DNA from: Bordetella parapertussis
GTDB taxonomy: Bacteria; Pseudomonadota; Gammaproteobacteria; Burkholderiales; Burkholderiaceae_B
Reading direction: 5' to 3'
Assembly: GCA_945895265.1 (NCBI GenBank)
Contig: CAMDEF010000001.1
Coordinates: forward strand, 1 to 64,000
Length of the DNA stretch: 64,000 nt
Shown: piece by piece, positions 53,627 through 63,421 of the stretch
Numbering within the stretch: the first letter of the stretch is position 1
How the letters are laid out: each line of letters begins with the position of its first letter
Translations under genes and position numbers: made by a program
Notes under the pieces: generated by a model
Told to the model about the DNA's origin: nothing
The model's input: the letters and a program-made list of their open reading frames with translations, nothing else
Databases searched by the model: none

Positions 53627-56347
53627 CTAGTGCGCTTGCTCCCAATTAGGGCCAACCCCGACCTCGGCCACAAGCGGTACTCGCAAATTTGCCACGTCAC
53701 ACATTAAACCCGGCAAGTTGTCTTTAATACGATCAACTTCAGACAGCGGTACATCTAACACCAATTCATCGTGCACCTGCATGACCATTTTGGTTTGGAG
53801 TTGTTCGTGCGCAAGCCAATTTTGTACCGCGACCATAGCAAGTTTGATCAAATCGGCTGCAGTACCCTGCATGGGTGCGTTAATCGCAGCCCGCTCAGCG
53901 CCCGCACGACGCGCACCGGCGGCATTAATGTCGGCTAACCATAAGCGTCGACCAAACACGGTCTCAACATAGCCTTGCGCATGGGCCAAGGCTCGGGTCT
54001 CGGCCATGTACTGAGCCACCCCTGGGTACCGTGTGAAATAACGGTCAATATAGGATTGCGCCGCATCGCGTGTAATGCCTAGGTTACTTGCAAGACCAAA
54101 GGCACCCATCCCGTAGATCAAACCAAAGTTAATCGCCTTAGCCGCACGACGCTGCTCTGAAGACACCTCTTGCAGGTTGACTCCGAACACTTCAGAGGCG
54201 GTTGCCTTATGAATATCCTCGCCCGCCGCAAAAGCACGCTGCAGATTTGCGTCATTCGAGACGTGTGCCATCACACGCAGTTCAATTTGCGAATAGTCGG
54301 CAGAAATAATGACGCCATTTGTGGCAACAAAGGCTTCGCGCACACGCCGCCCCGCTTCAGAACGTACCGGTATGTTTTGCAAATTAGGCTCAGACGAGGC
54401 CAGACGCCCGGTAATGACCGCAGCTTGGGCGTAGTGCGTGTGAACACGACCCGTTCTCGCATTCACCATTTTCGGTAGTTTGTCGGTGTAGGTCGACTTC
54501 AGTTTTGCCAACCCACGATACTCAAGCAAGACCTGAGGCAAGGGGTAGTCTTCTGCCAACTTCGTGAGCACGTCTTCGTCGGTTGAGGGCACGCCACCAG
54601 GCGTTTTACGCACTACTGGCAACTGCATTTTTGTGAACAGGATTTCACCCAATTGCTTGGGCGAATTTAAATTAAAAGGCTGTTCGGCGATTGTGTAAGC
54701 CCGCTGCTCGAGAGCCAACAACTCTTGACCAATCACGTGACTTTGTCGACCAAGCTCAGCCGAGTCAATCATGACACCGTTGCATTCGATTTCAAACAGC
54801 ACACGCGAGACTAAGATTTCAAGCTGGTAGATATACTCAAGCGAGGCAAGCGCCCTCACCTCTGGTCGCAACACGTGATGCAAACGTAACGTGAAATCGG
54901 CATCTTCGCAGGCGTAGTGGGTGGCACGCTCAAGGTCGACTTCATCAAACCCGATTTGATGCGCCCCCTTACCGCACAACTGTTCGTAAGACGTCCCCTT
55001 GACACCCAGGCGACGCAAACACAGATCTTCGAGCCCCACGCCACGGTGTGACTCGAGCACATACGCTTGCAGCATGGTGTCATCCGCAACACCTCGCAAA
55101 TCAATACCCTCGTTTGCAAAAACATGGGTGTCGTATTTGGCGTGATGCAAGAGCTTGGTGGGCCGCGGGTCTTCAAGCCAAACTTTCATACGCGCCAATA
55201 CCTCAGCGCGCGGCAATTGCCCCTGCGCGTCAGCGCCGCGATGCGCGACCGGAATGTAACAAGCGACGCCCGGCTCAACTGAGAGCGAAATGCCCACCAG
55301 GCGTGCCTGCATCGCTTCGAGTGCGGTGGTCTCGGTATCTAAAGCCACACATTGCGCCACTGACACCCGAGCAAGCCACTCATCAAGCGTCGCCCGGTCT
55401 GTCACCATTTGATAATGCGTTTGGTCGGGTGCGGCCGGGCGAACCGGTTCTGCTGCCACACGCGCATCGCCCGCAGGCACGCGGGTGGGTTCGCCGGTTA
55501 ACTCACGCAGCCACGACTTAAAACCGTAGCGTTCAAACAAGCCCGTGAGGATATCTTTATCATGCGGCTTTGGTGCAAGAACTTCTATTTCGGGCACTTC
55601 TACCTGTAACTCGCAGTCGGTTTTAATGGTTAAAAGCTCACGCGTTAAGGTGAACTGACCAATGGCTGCCCGTAAATTTTCGCCAGCCACGCCTTTGACC
55701 TCAGAGGCACGTTCAACCAACGCCTCAATCGAGCCAAATTCGTCGATCCATTTCGCGGCGGTTTTAGGGCCGACTTTTTGTACCCCCGGAACATTATCAA
55801 CAGTGTCACCCACAAGCATTAAGTAATCGACGATGCGGCTGGGTGTGACGCCAAACTTGCGCAGCACCCCTTCAGGGTCGAGTTCTTCGTTTGACATGGT
55901 GTTCACCAGCGTGATGTGGCTGGTCACCAACTGTGCCAAATCCTTATCGCCGGTCGAGATGACGGTGTGGATGTCTTGCTGTTGCGCCCACTGCGCGAGT
56001 GTGCCGATCACATCGTCGGCCTCGACCCCTGGCACACTAAGCACGCTCCAGCCCATCGCGCGTATTGCCGCGTGAATCGGCTCGATCTGGCTGGCAAGCT
56101 CTTCGGGCATAGACGGACGATGTGATTTATAGTCAGGGTATAAATCATCGCGAAACGTTTTGCCACGCGCATCGAACACGCAGGCTGCGTATTGCGCAGG
56201 ATAGTCAAGCAAGATTCTGCGCATCATGTTGACCACGCCATAAATGGCACCCGTGGGCTCGCCTTGAGTATTACGCAAATCTGGCATCGCATGAAAGGCG
56301 CGATACAGGTAACTTGATCCATCGACGAGCAACAGGGTTTTTTTCAT
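53627..56347 (-). CDS. polA: DNA polymerase I
   Basis: Repair and Okazaki-fragment polymerase, 906 aa from ATG 56347. The 5'-3' exonuclease domain starts LLLVDGSSYLYRAFHAMP. The 3'-5' proofreading domain keeps its acidic pair in VALDTETTALEAM. The polymerase domain has ISADYSQIELRVMAH (motif A), the finger helix RRAAKAINFGLIYGMGAFGL, and VHDELVLDV (motif C). All three activities appear intact. Its start codon overlaps that of the divergent LOG-family gene. Confidence 0.98.
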   Translation of the reverse strand: MKKTLLLVDGSSYLYRAFHAMPDLRNTQGEPTGAIYGVVNMMRRILLDYPAQYAACVFDARGKTFRDDLYPDYKSHRPSMPEELASQIEPIHAAIRAMGWSVLSVPGVEADDVIGTLAQWAQQQDIHTVISTGDKDLAQLVTSHITLVNTMSNEELDPEGVLRKFGVTPSRIVDYLMLVGDTVDNVPGVQKVGPKTAAKWIDEFGSIEALVERASEVKGVAGENLRAAIGQFTLTRELLTIKTDCELQVEVPEIEVLAPKPHDKDILTGLFERYGFKSWLRELTGEPTRVPAGDARVAAEPVRPAAPDQTHYQMVTDRATLDEWLARVSVAQCVALDTETTALEAMQARLVGISLSVEPGVACYIPVAHRGADAQGQLPRAEVLARMKVWLEDPRPTKLLHHAKYDTHVFANEGIDLRGVADDTMLQAYVLESHRGVGLEDLCLRRLGVKGTSYEQLCGKGAHQIGFDEVDLERATHYACEDADFTLRLHHVLRPEVRALASLEYIYQLEILVSRVLFEIECNGVMIDSAELGRQSHVIGQELLALEQRAYTIAEQPFNLNSPKQLGEILFTKMQLPVVRKTPGGVPSTDEDVLTKLAEDYPLPQVLLEYRGLAKLKSTYTDKLPKMVNARTGRVHTHYAQAAVITGRLASSEPNLQNIPVRSEAGRRVREAFVATNGVIISADYSQIELRVMAHVSNDANLQRAFAAGEDIHKATASEVFGVNLQEVSSEQRRAAKAINFGLIYGMGAFGLASNLGITRDAAQSYIDRYFTRYPGVAQYMAETRALAHAQGYVETVFGRRLWLADINAAGARRAGAERAAINAPMQGTAADLIKLAMVAVQNWLAHEQLQTKMVMQVHDELVLDVPLSEVDRIKDNLPGLMCDVANLRVPLVAEVGVGPNWEQAH

Positions 56348-57026
56348 GGTCCACAAAAAAGAAGAGATTTCGCTGATTCAGCAGCAAACAACCCAAATTA
56401 TGTCAGAGATGGTGCTGGCCGCCGAGACTCTGGCCAATATTGGGCCTGCCATCAGCTTGTTTGGCAGTGCTCGTATTAAACCCGAGTCTGAGCATTATCA
56501 AAAAAGCGAAAAAATCGCGCAATTACTTGCGAAAGCAGGCTTTACCGTCATTGCCGGTGGAGGGCCTGGCATCATGGAGGCCGCGAATAAAGGAGCCTTT
56601 GAGGCTGGCGGAACGAGCATCGGGCTGCATATTAAGTTACATCACGAAGCCCAGGCCAACCCCTTTTTAAGCATTGAATTACCGTTTAGGCACTTTGTGT
56701 CACGCAAATCGACCTTTTTTATGCATAGCTTGGCCTATGTGGTGTTGCCAGGCGGCTTTGGTACCCTGGACGAACTGTTTGAGGCCTTAACCTTGATGCA
56801 AACGGGTAAAGTCCCGTATGGGCCTGTCATCTTAGTTGGATCAGCTTTTTGGGGTGGTTTGATGTGCTGGATTCAAGAGCAGCTAACCGGCAATAGCTTA
56901 ATCAACAACATCGATCCCAACACCTTTTTTATTACAGACGAGCCTGAAGACGTTGTCGCTCATCTTCTTGATTTTTACAAAGAGCACCCTGACATACTCA
57001 AACTGCAACCTAATCGCGCAGTCTGA
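56346..57026 (+). CDS. LOG family protein (TIGR00730 Rossmann-fold)
   Basis: A 226-aa protein of the LOG (Lonely guy) nucleotide 5'-monophosphate phosphoribohydrolase family. AGGGPGIMEAANKGAF and PGGFGTLDELFEALTL are the signatures, with Arg/Lys in FRHFVSRKSTFF. The long form is similar to PpnN-like and other bacterial LOG proteins that cleave AMP-type nucleotides. Residues upstream of the second ATG (56400) align with the usual N-terminal helix, supporting the ATG at 56346. It has a CATG overlap with polA and ends before a bidirectional terminator. Confidence 0.88.
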   Translation: MVHKKEEISLIQQQTTQIMSEMVLAAETLANIGPAISLFGSARIKPESEHYQKSEKIAQLLAKAGFTVIAGGGPGIMEAANKGAFEAGGTSIGLHIKLHHEAQANPFLSIELPFRHFVSRKSTFFMHSLAYVVLPGGFGTLDELFEALTLMQTGKVPYGPVILVGSAFWGGLMCWIQEQLTGNSLINNIDPNTFFITDEPEDVVAHLLDFYKEHPDILKLQPNRAV

Positions 57027-57075
57027 GCAGAAAAAAGCAGATCTCCTAATCTGGGATGACAGCGCGTAACCTGAA

Positions 57076-57130
57076 CTGCGCCTACAGAATAGGGGCTGAG
57101 CCACCGTCTGCGCTGCGACTACCGAATAGG
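57076..57130. repeat. Imperfect direct repeat after the LOG gene
   Basis: CTGCGCCTACAGAATAGG (57076-57093) and CTGCGACTACCGAATAGG (57113-57130) are 16 of 18 identical and start 37 bases apart. They lie in the 206-base gap between the LOG gene and typA. No ORF or RNA fold stands out, apart from the terminator further on. Confidence 0.5.
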
Positions 57131-57160
57131 ATCCAAGCTGCAACTGCCGCGCACGATCTA

Positions 57161-57190
57161 AAAAAATGCGCTCAACCGAGCGCATTTTTT
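57161..57190. terminator. Bidirectional intrinsic terminator between the LOG gene and typA
   Basis: AAAAAATGCGCTC-AACC-GAGCGCATTTTTT is a perfect 13-base inverted repeat with a 4-base loop and A/T tails on both sides. It can end transcription of the LOG gene (plus) and of the infB-rbfA-truB-typA row (minus), which converge here. Confidence 0.92.
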
Positions 57191-57232
57191 ATCATTCTCG
57201 GCCTAGTGAGTGCCGTTCGTAGCAGCGATCCC

Positions 57233-59053
57233 TTACGCGTCAGAGCGTGACATACGCTTGCGCTCGTTCTCTGTGAGATAGCGTTTACGAATTCGAATGC
57301 TCTTTGGTGTCACTTCAACTAACTCATCATCGCTAATGAACTCGACCGCGTATTCAAGGTTGCAATCGACAGGCGTGACTAAGCGTACGGCTTCGTCAGT
57401 ACCCGATGAGCGAACGTTGGTGAGCTGTTTGCCACGAATCGGATTCACCACCAAATCGTTATCACGACTATGAATACCAATCACCATACCCTCGTAGACT
57501 GGGTCATTGTGCGACACAAACATACGACCACGATCTTGAAGTTTCCAGATTGAGTAGGCAACCGCCTCACCGTCGTACTGACTAATCAAGACACCATTGT
57601 GACGCTCGCCGAGCAAACCGTCTTTGACTGGGCCATAGGCATCAAAGGTGTGGCTCATCAAACCGTTGCCGCGCGTCATGGTCATGAACTCGCCCTGAAA
57701 ACCAATCAAACCACGCGCTGGCACGCGGTACTCAAGGCGCGTGCGCCCTTTACCATCGCTGACCATATCAAGCAGCTCGGCTTTACGACGGCCAAGCTCT
57801 TCCATCACAACGCCTTGGGTATTATCTTCAAGGTCAATGGTCAAGTTTTCGTAGGGCTCTGTCTTGACGCCGTCTTCTTCATGAAACACCACGCGTGGTC
57901 GCGAAACCGCCATTTCATAGCCTTCGCGGCGCATCGTTTCAATCAAAATCGTCAAATGCAACTCACCACGACCTGACACCTCAAACACTGTGTCATCATC
58001 GGTTTCTTTAAAGCGCAACGCCATGTTGGATTTAATTTCACGCTCAAGACGCTCACGCAACTGACGGCTCGTCACAAACTTACCTTCACGACCTGCTAAG
58101 GGGCTGGTGTTAACCATAAAGTTCATGGTGAGCGTTGGCTCGTCAATCTTCAACAGAGGTAAGCCGACTGGGCTATCTGGTGAGCAAAGAGTGGTGCCGA
58201 TTGCAATATCTTCAATGCCGTTCATCAGCACAATATCGCCCGCAATCGCACTATCTACGACTTCGCGCTCTAGGCCTTTAAACTTAAGCACTTGATTGAC
58301 ACGACCTTTAAAAGGCACGCCATCAGGGCCGTTGAGGCAAACGACATCCATGCCGGTCTTGATACGACCTTGACGAATACGCCCGATACCGATTTTGCCG
58401 ACATAGGTGCTGTAGTCGATTGACGAGATTTGAAACTGCAATGGCGCCTCAGGATCATCGTCACGCATCGGTACATACTTCAGGACGGCGTCAAACAATG
58501 GGCGCATATCGCCCTCGCGTACATCGGGGCTCATGCCAGAAAAACCATTTAAGCCAGAGGCATACACCACCGGAAAATCAAGCTGCTCTTCGGTAGCGCC
58601 CAATTTGTCGAACAACTCAAAGGTCGCGTTGATCACATAATCAATACGCGCGCCAGGGCGATCGACTTTATTGACAACGACGATGGGCTTTAACCCTAAG
58701 GCCAACGCTTTTTTGGTGACAAAGCGTGTCTGCGGCATCGGGCCTTCAACTGCATCGACCAAGAGCAACACGCCGTCTACCATCGAGAGTACGCGCTCAA
58801 CCTCGCCACCAAAGTCAGCGTGGCCGGGGGTATCGACAATATTGATGTGTGTACCGTCGTATTCAACCGCACAGTTCTTTGAAAGAATCGTGATGCCTCG
58901 TTCTCTTTCAAGATCGTTTGAATCCATGACGCGTTCGGTCATTTTTTCGTTTGAACGAAAAGTGCCCGATTGACGCAGAAGTTGGTCAACCAATGTTGTT
59001 TTGCCGTGGTCAACGTGGGCGATGATGGCAACGTTACGCAATGCGCGTGACAT
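57233..59053 (-). CDS. typA: Ribosome-associated GTPase TypA/BipA
   Basis: Translational GTPase (606 aa) that aids 50S assembly and stress or cold growth. The G-domain has [15 protein letters not shown] (G1), [15 protein letters not shown] (G3) and [11 protein letters not shown] (G4). The elongation-factor-like domains and the BipA-specific C-terminal domain ([20 protein letters not shown]) are complete. It begins 9 bases after the truB stop with AAAGGA before its ATG, so it is likely cotranscribed with the nusA operon. Confidence 0.97.
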   Translation of the reverse strand: MSRALRNVAIIAHVDHGKTTLVDQLLRQSGTFRSNEKMTERVMDSNDLERERGITILSKNCAVEYDGTHINIVDTPGHADFGGEVERVLSMVDGVLLLVDAVEGPMPQTRFVTKKALALGLKPIVVVNKVDRPGARIDYVINATFELFDKLGATEEQLDFPVVYASGLNGFSGMSPDVREGDMRPLFDAVLKYVPMRDDDPEAPLQFQISSIDYSTYVGKIGIGRIRQGRIKTGMDVVCLNGPDGVPFKGRVNQVLKFKGLEREVVDSAIAGDIVLMNGIEDIAIGTTLCSPDSPVGLPLLKIDEPTLTMNFMVNTSPLAGREGKFVTSRQLRERLEREIKSNMALRFKETDDDTVFEVSGRGELHLTILIETMRREGYEMAVSRPRVVFHEEDGVKTEPYENLTIDLEDNTQGVVMEELGRRKAELLDMVSDGKGRTRLEYRVPARGLIGFQGEFMTMTRGNGLMSHTFDAYGPVKDGLLGERHNGVLISQYDGEAVAYSIWKLQDRGRMFVSHNDPVYEGMVIGIHSRDNDLVVNPIRGKQLTNVRSSGTDEAVRLVTPVDCNLEYAVEFISDDELVEVTPKSIRIRKRYLTENERKRMSRSDA

Positions 59054-59062
59054 ACAAATCCT

Positions 59063-59878
59063 TTAATGAGCCTGCACAGGCTCAATGCCTGCCGGTAATT
59101 CGTGAATAGAACCGGGTGTAACCACACTCGGCGAAACTGCGGTTTTTGCTGCTGGAACAAGTCCAGCAGGTAAATCACTCATGGCAATCAAATGCGATTC
59201 AGGGTTGGGCCTTGCTTGCAGCGCCTCAAGTTCGACGGCATCTTCCAGTAGAAATGGCCCTACCTGCGTTCGCCTCAACGCCGACAAATGTCCGTAACAT
59301 CCAAGCGCTCGACCAATATCTTGCGCAAGCGTTCGGATGTAAGTGCCTTTTGTACAGTGCACCTGGATCTGTGCCGACAGCGGCGTGAATGCTAGCAGAT
59401 CAATGTTACGAATCGTAATTTCACGCGGTTCGCGCTCGAGCACGATGCCTTGGCGCGCGTACTCATAGAGCGGCTTCCCATCACGCTTGAGCGCAGAGAT
59501 CATTGGCGGGATCTGCATTTGGGTGCCCAAAAATGTCTGCAAGACCGTGATCAAGGCCTCTTGGGTGATTCCAGCAAAGCCTTCGGCCGCTTGGTTCACA
59601 ACTACCCCAGTTAAATCGCCCGAGTCGGTCTCTTGACCAAACGCAATCGTTGCCAAGTAGCCTTTATCTGCACTTAACATCGCACCAGAAATCTTTGTGG
59701 CACGCCCCATACAGCACACCAGCAAACCCGTTGCAAATGGATCCAGTGTCCCCGTGTGCCCCGCCTTTTGGGCATCAAGCGCCCGTTTAGCGCGCTGTAA
59801 AGCATGATTACTAGACAAACCAACCGGTTTATCTAGCAACAAGACTCCATCGAGCACACGCCCGTGTCGTTTAGCCAT
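59063..59878 (-). CDS. truB: tRNA pseudouridine(55) synthase TruB, short C-terminus
   Basis: Makes pseudouridine 55 in the T loop of tRNAs. It has 271 aa from ATG 59878. The catalytic Asp is in AGHTGTLDPFATGLL, with KGYLATIAFGQETDSGD and CTKGTYIRTLAQDIG also conserved. Family members have about 300 aa or more. Here the sequence leaves the family pattern after LEDAVELEALQ and ends in about 50 residues (LPAGLVP, LPAGIEP) with no recognisable PUA-like end. The ORF is open 31 codons upstream but those overlap rbfA. Confidence 0.93.
   Translation of the reverse strand: MAKRHGRVLDGVLLLDKPVGLSSNHALQRAKRALDAQKAGHTGTLDPFATGLLVCCMGRATKISGAMLSADKGYLATIAFGQETDSGDLTGVVVNQAAEGFAGITQEALITVLQTFLGTQMQIPPMISALKRDGKPLYEYARQGIVLEREPREITIRNIDLLAFTPLSAQIQVHCTKGTYIRTLAQDIGRALGCYGHLSALRRTQVGPFLLEDAVELEALQARPNPESHLIAMSDLPAGLVPAAKTAVSPSVVTPGSIHELPAGIEPVQAH
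59067..59084. repeat. Perfect inverted repeat at the end of truB
   Basis: TGAGCCTG-CA-CAGGCTCA: an 8-base palindrome in the last codons of truB, immediately before the stop and the typA ribosome-binding site. No T run follows, so it is not a standard terminator. It could be an RNA processing or translational control hairpin. Confidence 0.55.
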
Positions 59879-59906
59879 CGTCAGATTCCAGAATAAGACG
59901 ATAGCC

Positions 59907-60308
59907 TTACGGCTTGTCTTTAGGCTCGTCAGGGACACCTGCGTACTGACCCGGCGTGTTAGCCAGATCAATCAGCGCTGACATCGCAATGCCACGCTTG
60001 AGCTGAGGGTCATGAAAAAATCGCAAATTCGGAACCGTATGAATATGCAGCAGTTTGTACAACTGAGAATAAAACCAACCGGCCTTTTCATTCAAGAGCT
60101 TGGCAGCCACTTCGGGCTCGGCACCTAGCACTGTGAAATAGACTTTTGCGTGAGCGTAATCCGCTGTCAACTCAATGCCAGACAGCGTAATTAAACCAGC
60201 GCGACTCATATCGATTTCGCGTTGAATAATGATTGCCAGATCTTTTTGAATCTGATCAGCGAGACGTAAATTACGACCCGGCGCGGTTTTCTGCTTGTGA
60301 CGTGTCAT
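59907..60308 (-). CDS. rbfA: 30S ribosome-binding factor RbfA
   Basis: KH-fold assembly factor (133 aa) needed for late 16S maturation and cold adaptation. [21 protein letters not shown] and [17 protein letters not shown] are conserved, and [15 protein letters not shown] is the family signature. Standard position between infB and truB. Only 8 bases separate it from the infB stop. Confidence 0.97.
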   Translation of the reverse strand: MTRHKQKTAPGRNLRLADQIQKDLAIIIQREIDMSRAGLITLSGIELTADYAHAKVYFTVLGAEPEVAAKLLNEKAGWFYSQLYKLLHIHTVPNLRFFHDPQLKRGIAMSALIDLANTPGQYAGVPDEPKDKP

Positions 60309-60316
60309 TCAGGCAA

Positions 60317-63300
60317 TCAAAGTGAACGGGCCACTTCTTTGATTTCAAAAATCTCGAGCTGGTCGCCAACCTGAAGGTCATTGTTACCGCGCAAGGTGAT
60401 CCCGCAATCGAAGCCCGACTTAACATCTTTGACATCATCTTTAAACCGACGCAAGGAATCAAGCCAGCCTGTCCAATGCACCACGTTATTACGTAACAAA
60501 CGCACTTGCGAGTCGCGACGTACCAACCCATCGACCACCATACAACCAGCGACTGTACCAATGCGAGAGATGGTGTACACCTCGCGAATATCGACCAAAC
60601 CGATAATTTCTTCTCGTTTTTCTGGTGCGAGCATGCCTGACATCGCTGCCTTGATTTCGTCGACCGCATCATAAATGATGTTGTAGTAACGAATATCAAC
60701 GCCATTCGACTCAGCGAGCTTTTTCGTGCTTGCATCGGCGCGCACGTTAAAGCCAATCAACACAGCGCCCGAAGCAATCGCCAAATTCACGTCGCTTTCA
60801 GAGATGCTACCAACGGCGGCGTGAACCACTTGTACACGCACCTCTTCGGTAGAGAGCTTGACCAGCGAAGAGACGAGCGCTTCTTGTGAACCTTGTACGT
60901 CGGTTTTGACGATGAGCGACAAGTTCTGCGAACCCTCGACTGCATTGTCAAACATCGACTCGAGTTTGGCTGCTTGCTGACGCGCCAGTTTGACGTCACG
61001 AAACTTACCTTGACGAAACAGTGCGATCTCACGGGCACGGCGCTCGTCAGCCAAGGACATGAGTTCGTCACCGGCAACAGGCACCTCAGTGAGGCCTTGA
61101 ATTTCTACTGGCATTGAAGGCCCAGCTGACTGAATGGGTTTACCATTTTCATCCAGCATGGCACGTACACGGCCATAACTTGAGCCCGCCAACACGACGT
61201 CACCGCGACGCAGCGTGCCACTTTGAACCAAAATCGTTGCAACTGGACCGCGGCCTTTATCGAGACGCGCTTCGATGACCAGCCCTTTTGCCGGGGCGTC
61301 AACTGCGGCTTTCAACTCAAGCACTTCAGCCTGCAACAAGACGTTTTCTAACAGATCATCGATACCTTGCCCAGTTTTAGCCGACACCGAAATAAACGGT
61401 ACGTCGCCACCGTATTCTTCGGGCACAACTTGCTCGACCACGAGTTCTTGCTTGACACGCTCAGGGTTCGCTTCGGGCTTATCGATTTTGTTGACTGCAA
61501 CCACCAAGGGCACACCTGCCGCCTTCGCATGATGAATTGCTTCTTTCGTTTGTGGCATGACACCGTCATCTGCAGCAACCACCAAAATCACAATATCAGT
61601 GGCTTTAGCACCACGGGCACGCATCGCCGTAAACGCTTCGTGACCTGGGGTGTCCAAAAACGTCACCATCCCGCGTTCGGTTTGAACGTGATAGGCGCCG
61701 ATGTGTTGCGTAATGCCACCGGCCTCGCCAGAAGCAACTTTAGCCCGACGAATGTAATCGAGTAGAGAGGTTTTACCGTGGTCGACGTGTCCCATCACGG
61801 TGACAACCGGAGCGCGAGGCGACAGCACCACATCAGCGTGTGGCGCATCTTCATCGAGGAAAGCCTCGGGGTCATCTAATCTAGCGGCTATGGCGTTATG
61901 ACCAAGCTCTTGCACCACGATCATGGCGGTTTCTTGATCAAGCACTTGATTAATCGTCACCATCTGGCCAAGCTGCATCAGGTGCTTAATGACCTCACCG
62001 GCTTTAACAGACATCTTGTGCGCGAGGTCGGCCACGCTAATTGTTTCGGGCACGTGAATTTCGCGCGCTATGAATTCAATTGGCGCTGGTTCGCGTTGCT
62101 CTTGAGCCTGGTTGTTTGAACCACGACCACCTTTTTTACCGCCCGACTTACTTTTACCGCCAGCACGCCACCCGTCACGACCCGGTGCTGCTGGGGCATC
62201 ACGTTTTTCAGCGGGTTTCTTACGCGAGGCGTCATCTGACCAGGTCGAGGCAATTTGCCCAGATTTCAGTACTTTTTTGCCAGCAGCGTCGGTGCCTTCT
62301 TTTTTAGCGCCTTTGACAGGAGCACTAGCAGGTTTATGCAGGGTGCCTGATAAGGCGGTTGCAGCTGCATCTGGTTCTGGTGGCTTGACGACTTTGCGCG
62401 GCCGATTCAGCATCTCACGCAAGGCGGCTGCTTCGGCTTCTGAGGCGCGACGGGCTTCGTCACGCACAGCGCCCTCTGCGGCCACATGCGCGGGTGCGAC
62501 TGCACGACCACGCATAGGCTTGAATACCTTAGGCGCCGAGGTGTCCGATGGAGCCTGAACGCCAGTGTTCGTGCCATCTGCCGTCACATCAGGCGTCTGT
62601 GCAGCGGTGTCAATTACAGGAGAAGCGGCCTCAGGTGCGGTAGCAACTGGAGCTGTCGGCTCAGCATCAGGCGTAGTTACGGGCTCAACTGGCACAGCCA
62701 CTGCGGCAGGGGGGATCACCTCGGTGCCCACGACAGACACTGTTTCGGTTGCAGGCTCTGGTTTCACCTGCAGCTCAGGCGAGGCAGGCACAGCGGTCGA
62801 AGCCTTTGGAGGCTGCGTCGGTGTAATGACTTGACCCTCAGCCGGGGCTGAGGCTGCGTCGGGCACTTGCGCTTCAAGCTCTCGTACTGCAGGGGCTTGA
62901 ACTTCAGCGCTTGGTTGTGACGCTAACTGCTCGGTCGGCGCAGCCACCGCAACGGCTGTTGCCGGCATGGCACTGACTGCGAGTGCAGAAACCGGAGTTG
63001 CAACCTCTGTGCCTTCGGCTGCAGGAGTTTCACCAATTTCAGCAGCGTCGCGCTTGACGAAGGTCCGCTTTTTACGAACTTCAACTTGAATCGTACGCGA
63101 GCGACCAGCCCCATCGGCCTGGCGAATCTCAGACGTCTTACGACGCGTCAACGTGATCTTCGTGCCTTCGGTTGCGCCATGCGAACGACGCAAGGATTCG
63201 AGCAATTTGGCCTTGTCGCTGTCAGTGACACTGGCATCCACCGAAGTTAGGTTCACACCTGCTTCACGCAGTTGTTCTAACAACACGTTGGATGGCATTT

Positions 63301-63340
63301 TCAGTTCAATGGCGAACTGGGCGACTGTGATACTCGACAT
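60317..63340 (-). CDS. infB: Translation initiation factor IF-2
   Basis: GTPase (1007 aa) that brings initiator tRNA to the 30S subunit. A long Ala/Pro/Val-rich N-terminal half (to about residue 480) includes the IF2_N helix start [20 protein letters not shown] and a basic Lys/Gly-rich stretch. The G domain has [31 protein letters not shown] and [13 protein letters not shown]. Domains III and IV follow, ending [18 protein letters not shown]. Member of the nusA-infB operon. Confidence 0.98.
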   Translation of the reverse strand: MSSITVAQFAIELKMPSNVLLEQLREAGVNLTSVDASVTDSDKAKLLESLRRSHGATEGTKITLTRRKTSEIRQADGAGRSRTIQVEVRKKRTFVKRDAAEIGETPAAEGTEVATPVSALAVSAMPATAVAVAAPTEQLASQPSAEVQAPAVRELEAQVPDAASAPAEGQVITPTQPPKASTAVPASPELQVKPEPATETVSVVGTEVIPPAAVAVPVEPVTTPDAEPTAPVATAPEAASPVIDTAAQTPDVTADGTNTGVQAPSDTSAPKVFKPMRGRAVAPAHVAAEGAVRDEARRASEAEAAALREMLNRPRKVVKPPEPDAAATALSGTLHKPASAPVKGAKKEGTDAAGKKVLKSGQIASTWSDDASRKKPAEKRDAPAAPGRDGWRAGGKSKSGGKKGGRGSNNQAQEQREPAPIEFIAREIHVPETISVADLAHKMSVKAGEVIKHLMQLGQMVTINQVLDQETAMIVVQELGHNAIAARLDDPEAFLDEDAPHADVVLSPRAPVVTVMGHVDHGKTSLLDYIRRAKVASGEAGGITQHIGAYHVQTERGMVTFLDTPGHEAFTAMRARGAKATDIVILVVAADDGVMPQTKEAIHHAKAAGVPLVVAVNKIDKPEANPERVKQELVVEQVVPEEYGGDVPFISVSAKTGQGIDDLLENVLLQAEVLELKAAVDAPAKGLVIEARLDKGRGPVATILVQSGTLRRGDVVLAGSSYGRVRAMLDENGKPIQSAGPSMPVEIQGLTEVPVAGDELMSLADERRAREIALFRQGKFRDVKLARQQAAKLESMFDNAVEGSQNLSLIVKTDVQGSQEALVSSLVKLSTEEVRVQVVHAAVGSISESDVNLAIASGAVLIGFNVRADASTKKLAESNGVDIRYYNIIYDAVDEIKAAMSGMLAPEKREEIIGLVDIREVYTISRIGTVAGCMVVDGLVRRDSQVRLLRNNVVHWTGWLDSLRRFKDDVKDVKSGFDCGITLRGNNDLQVGDQLEIFEIKEVARSL

Positions 63341-63421
63341 TAGGCTCTCTCTTACCTTTTTACAGCGTTACAACTTCAAGCGAAGACAGCAACTAACAAT
63401 AACTGCTCTTCATACCAACTG

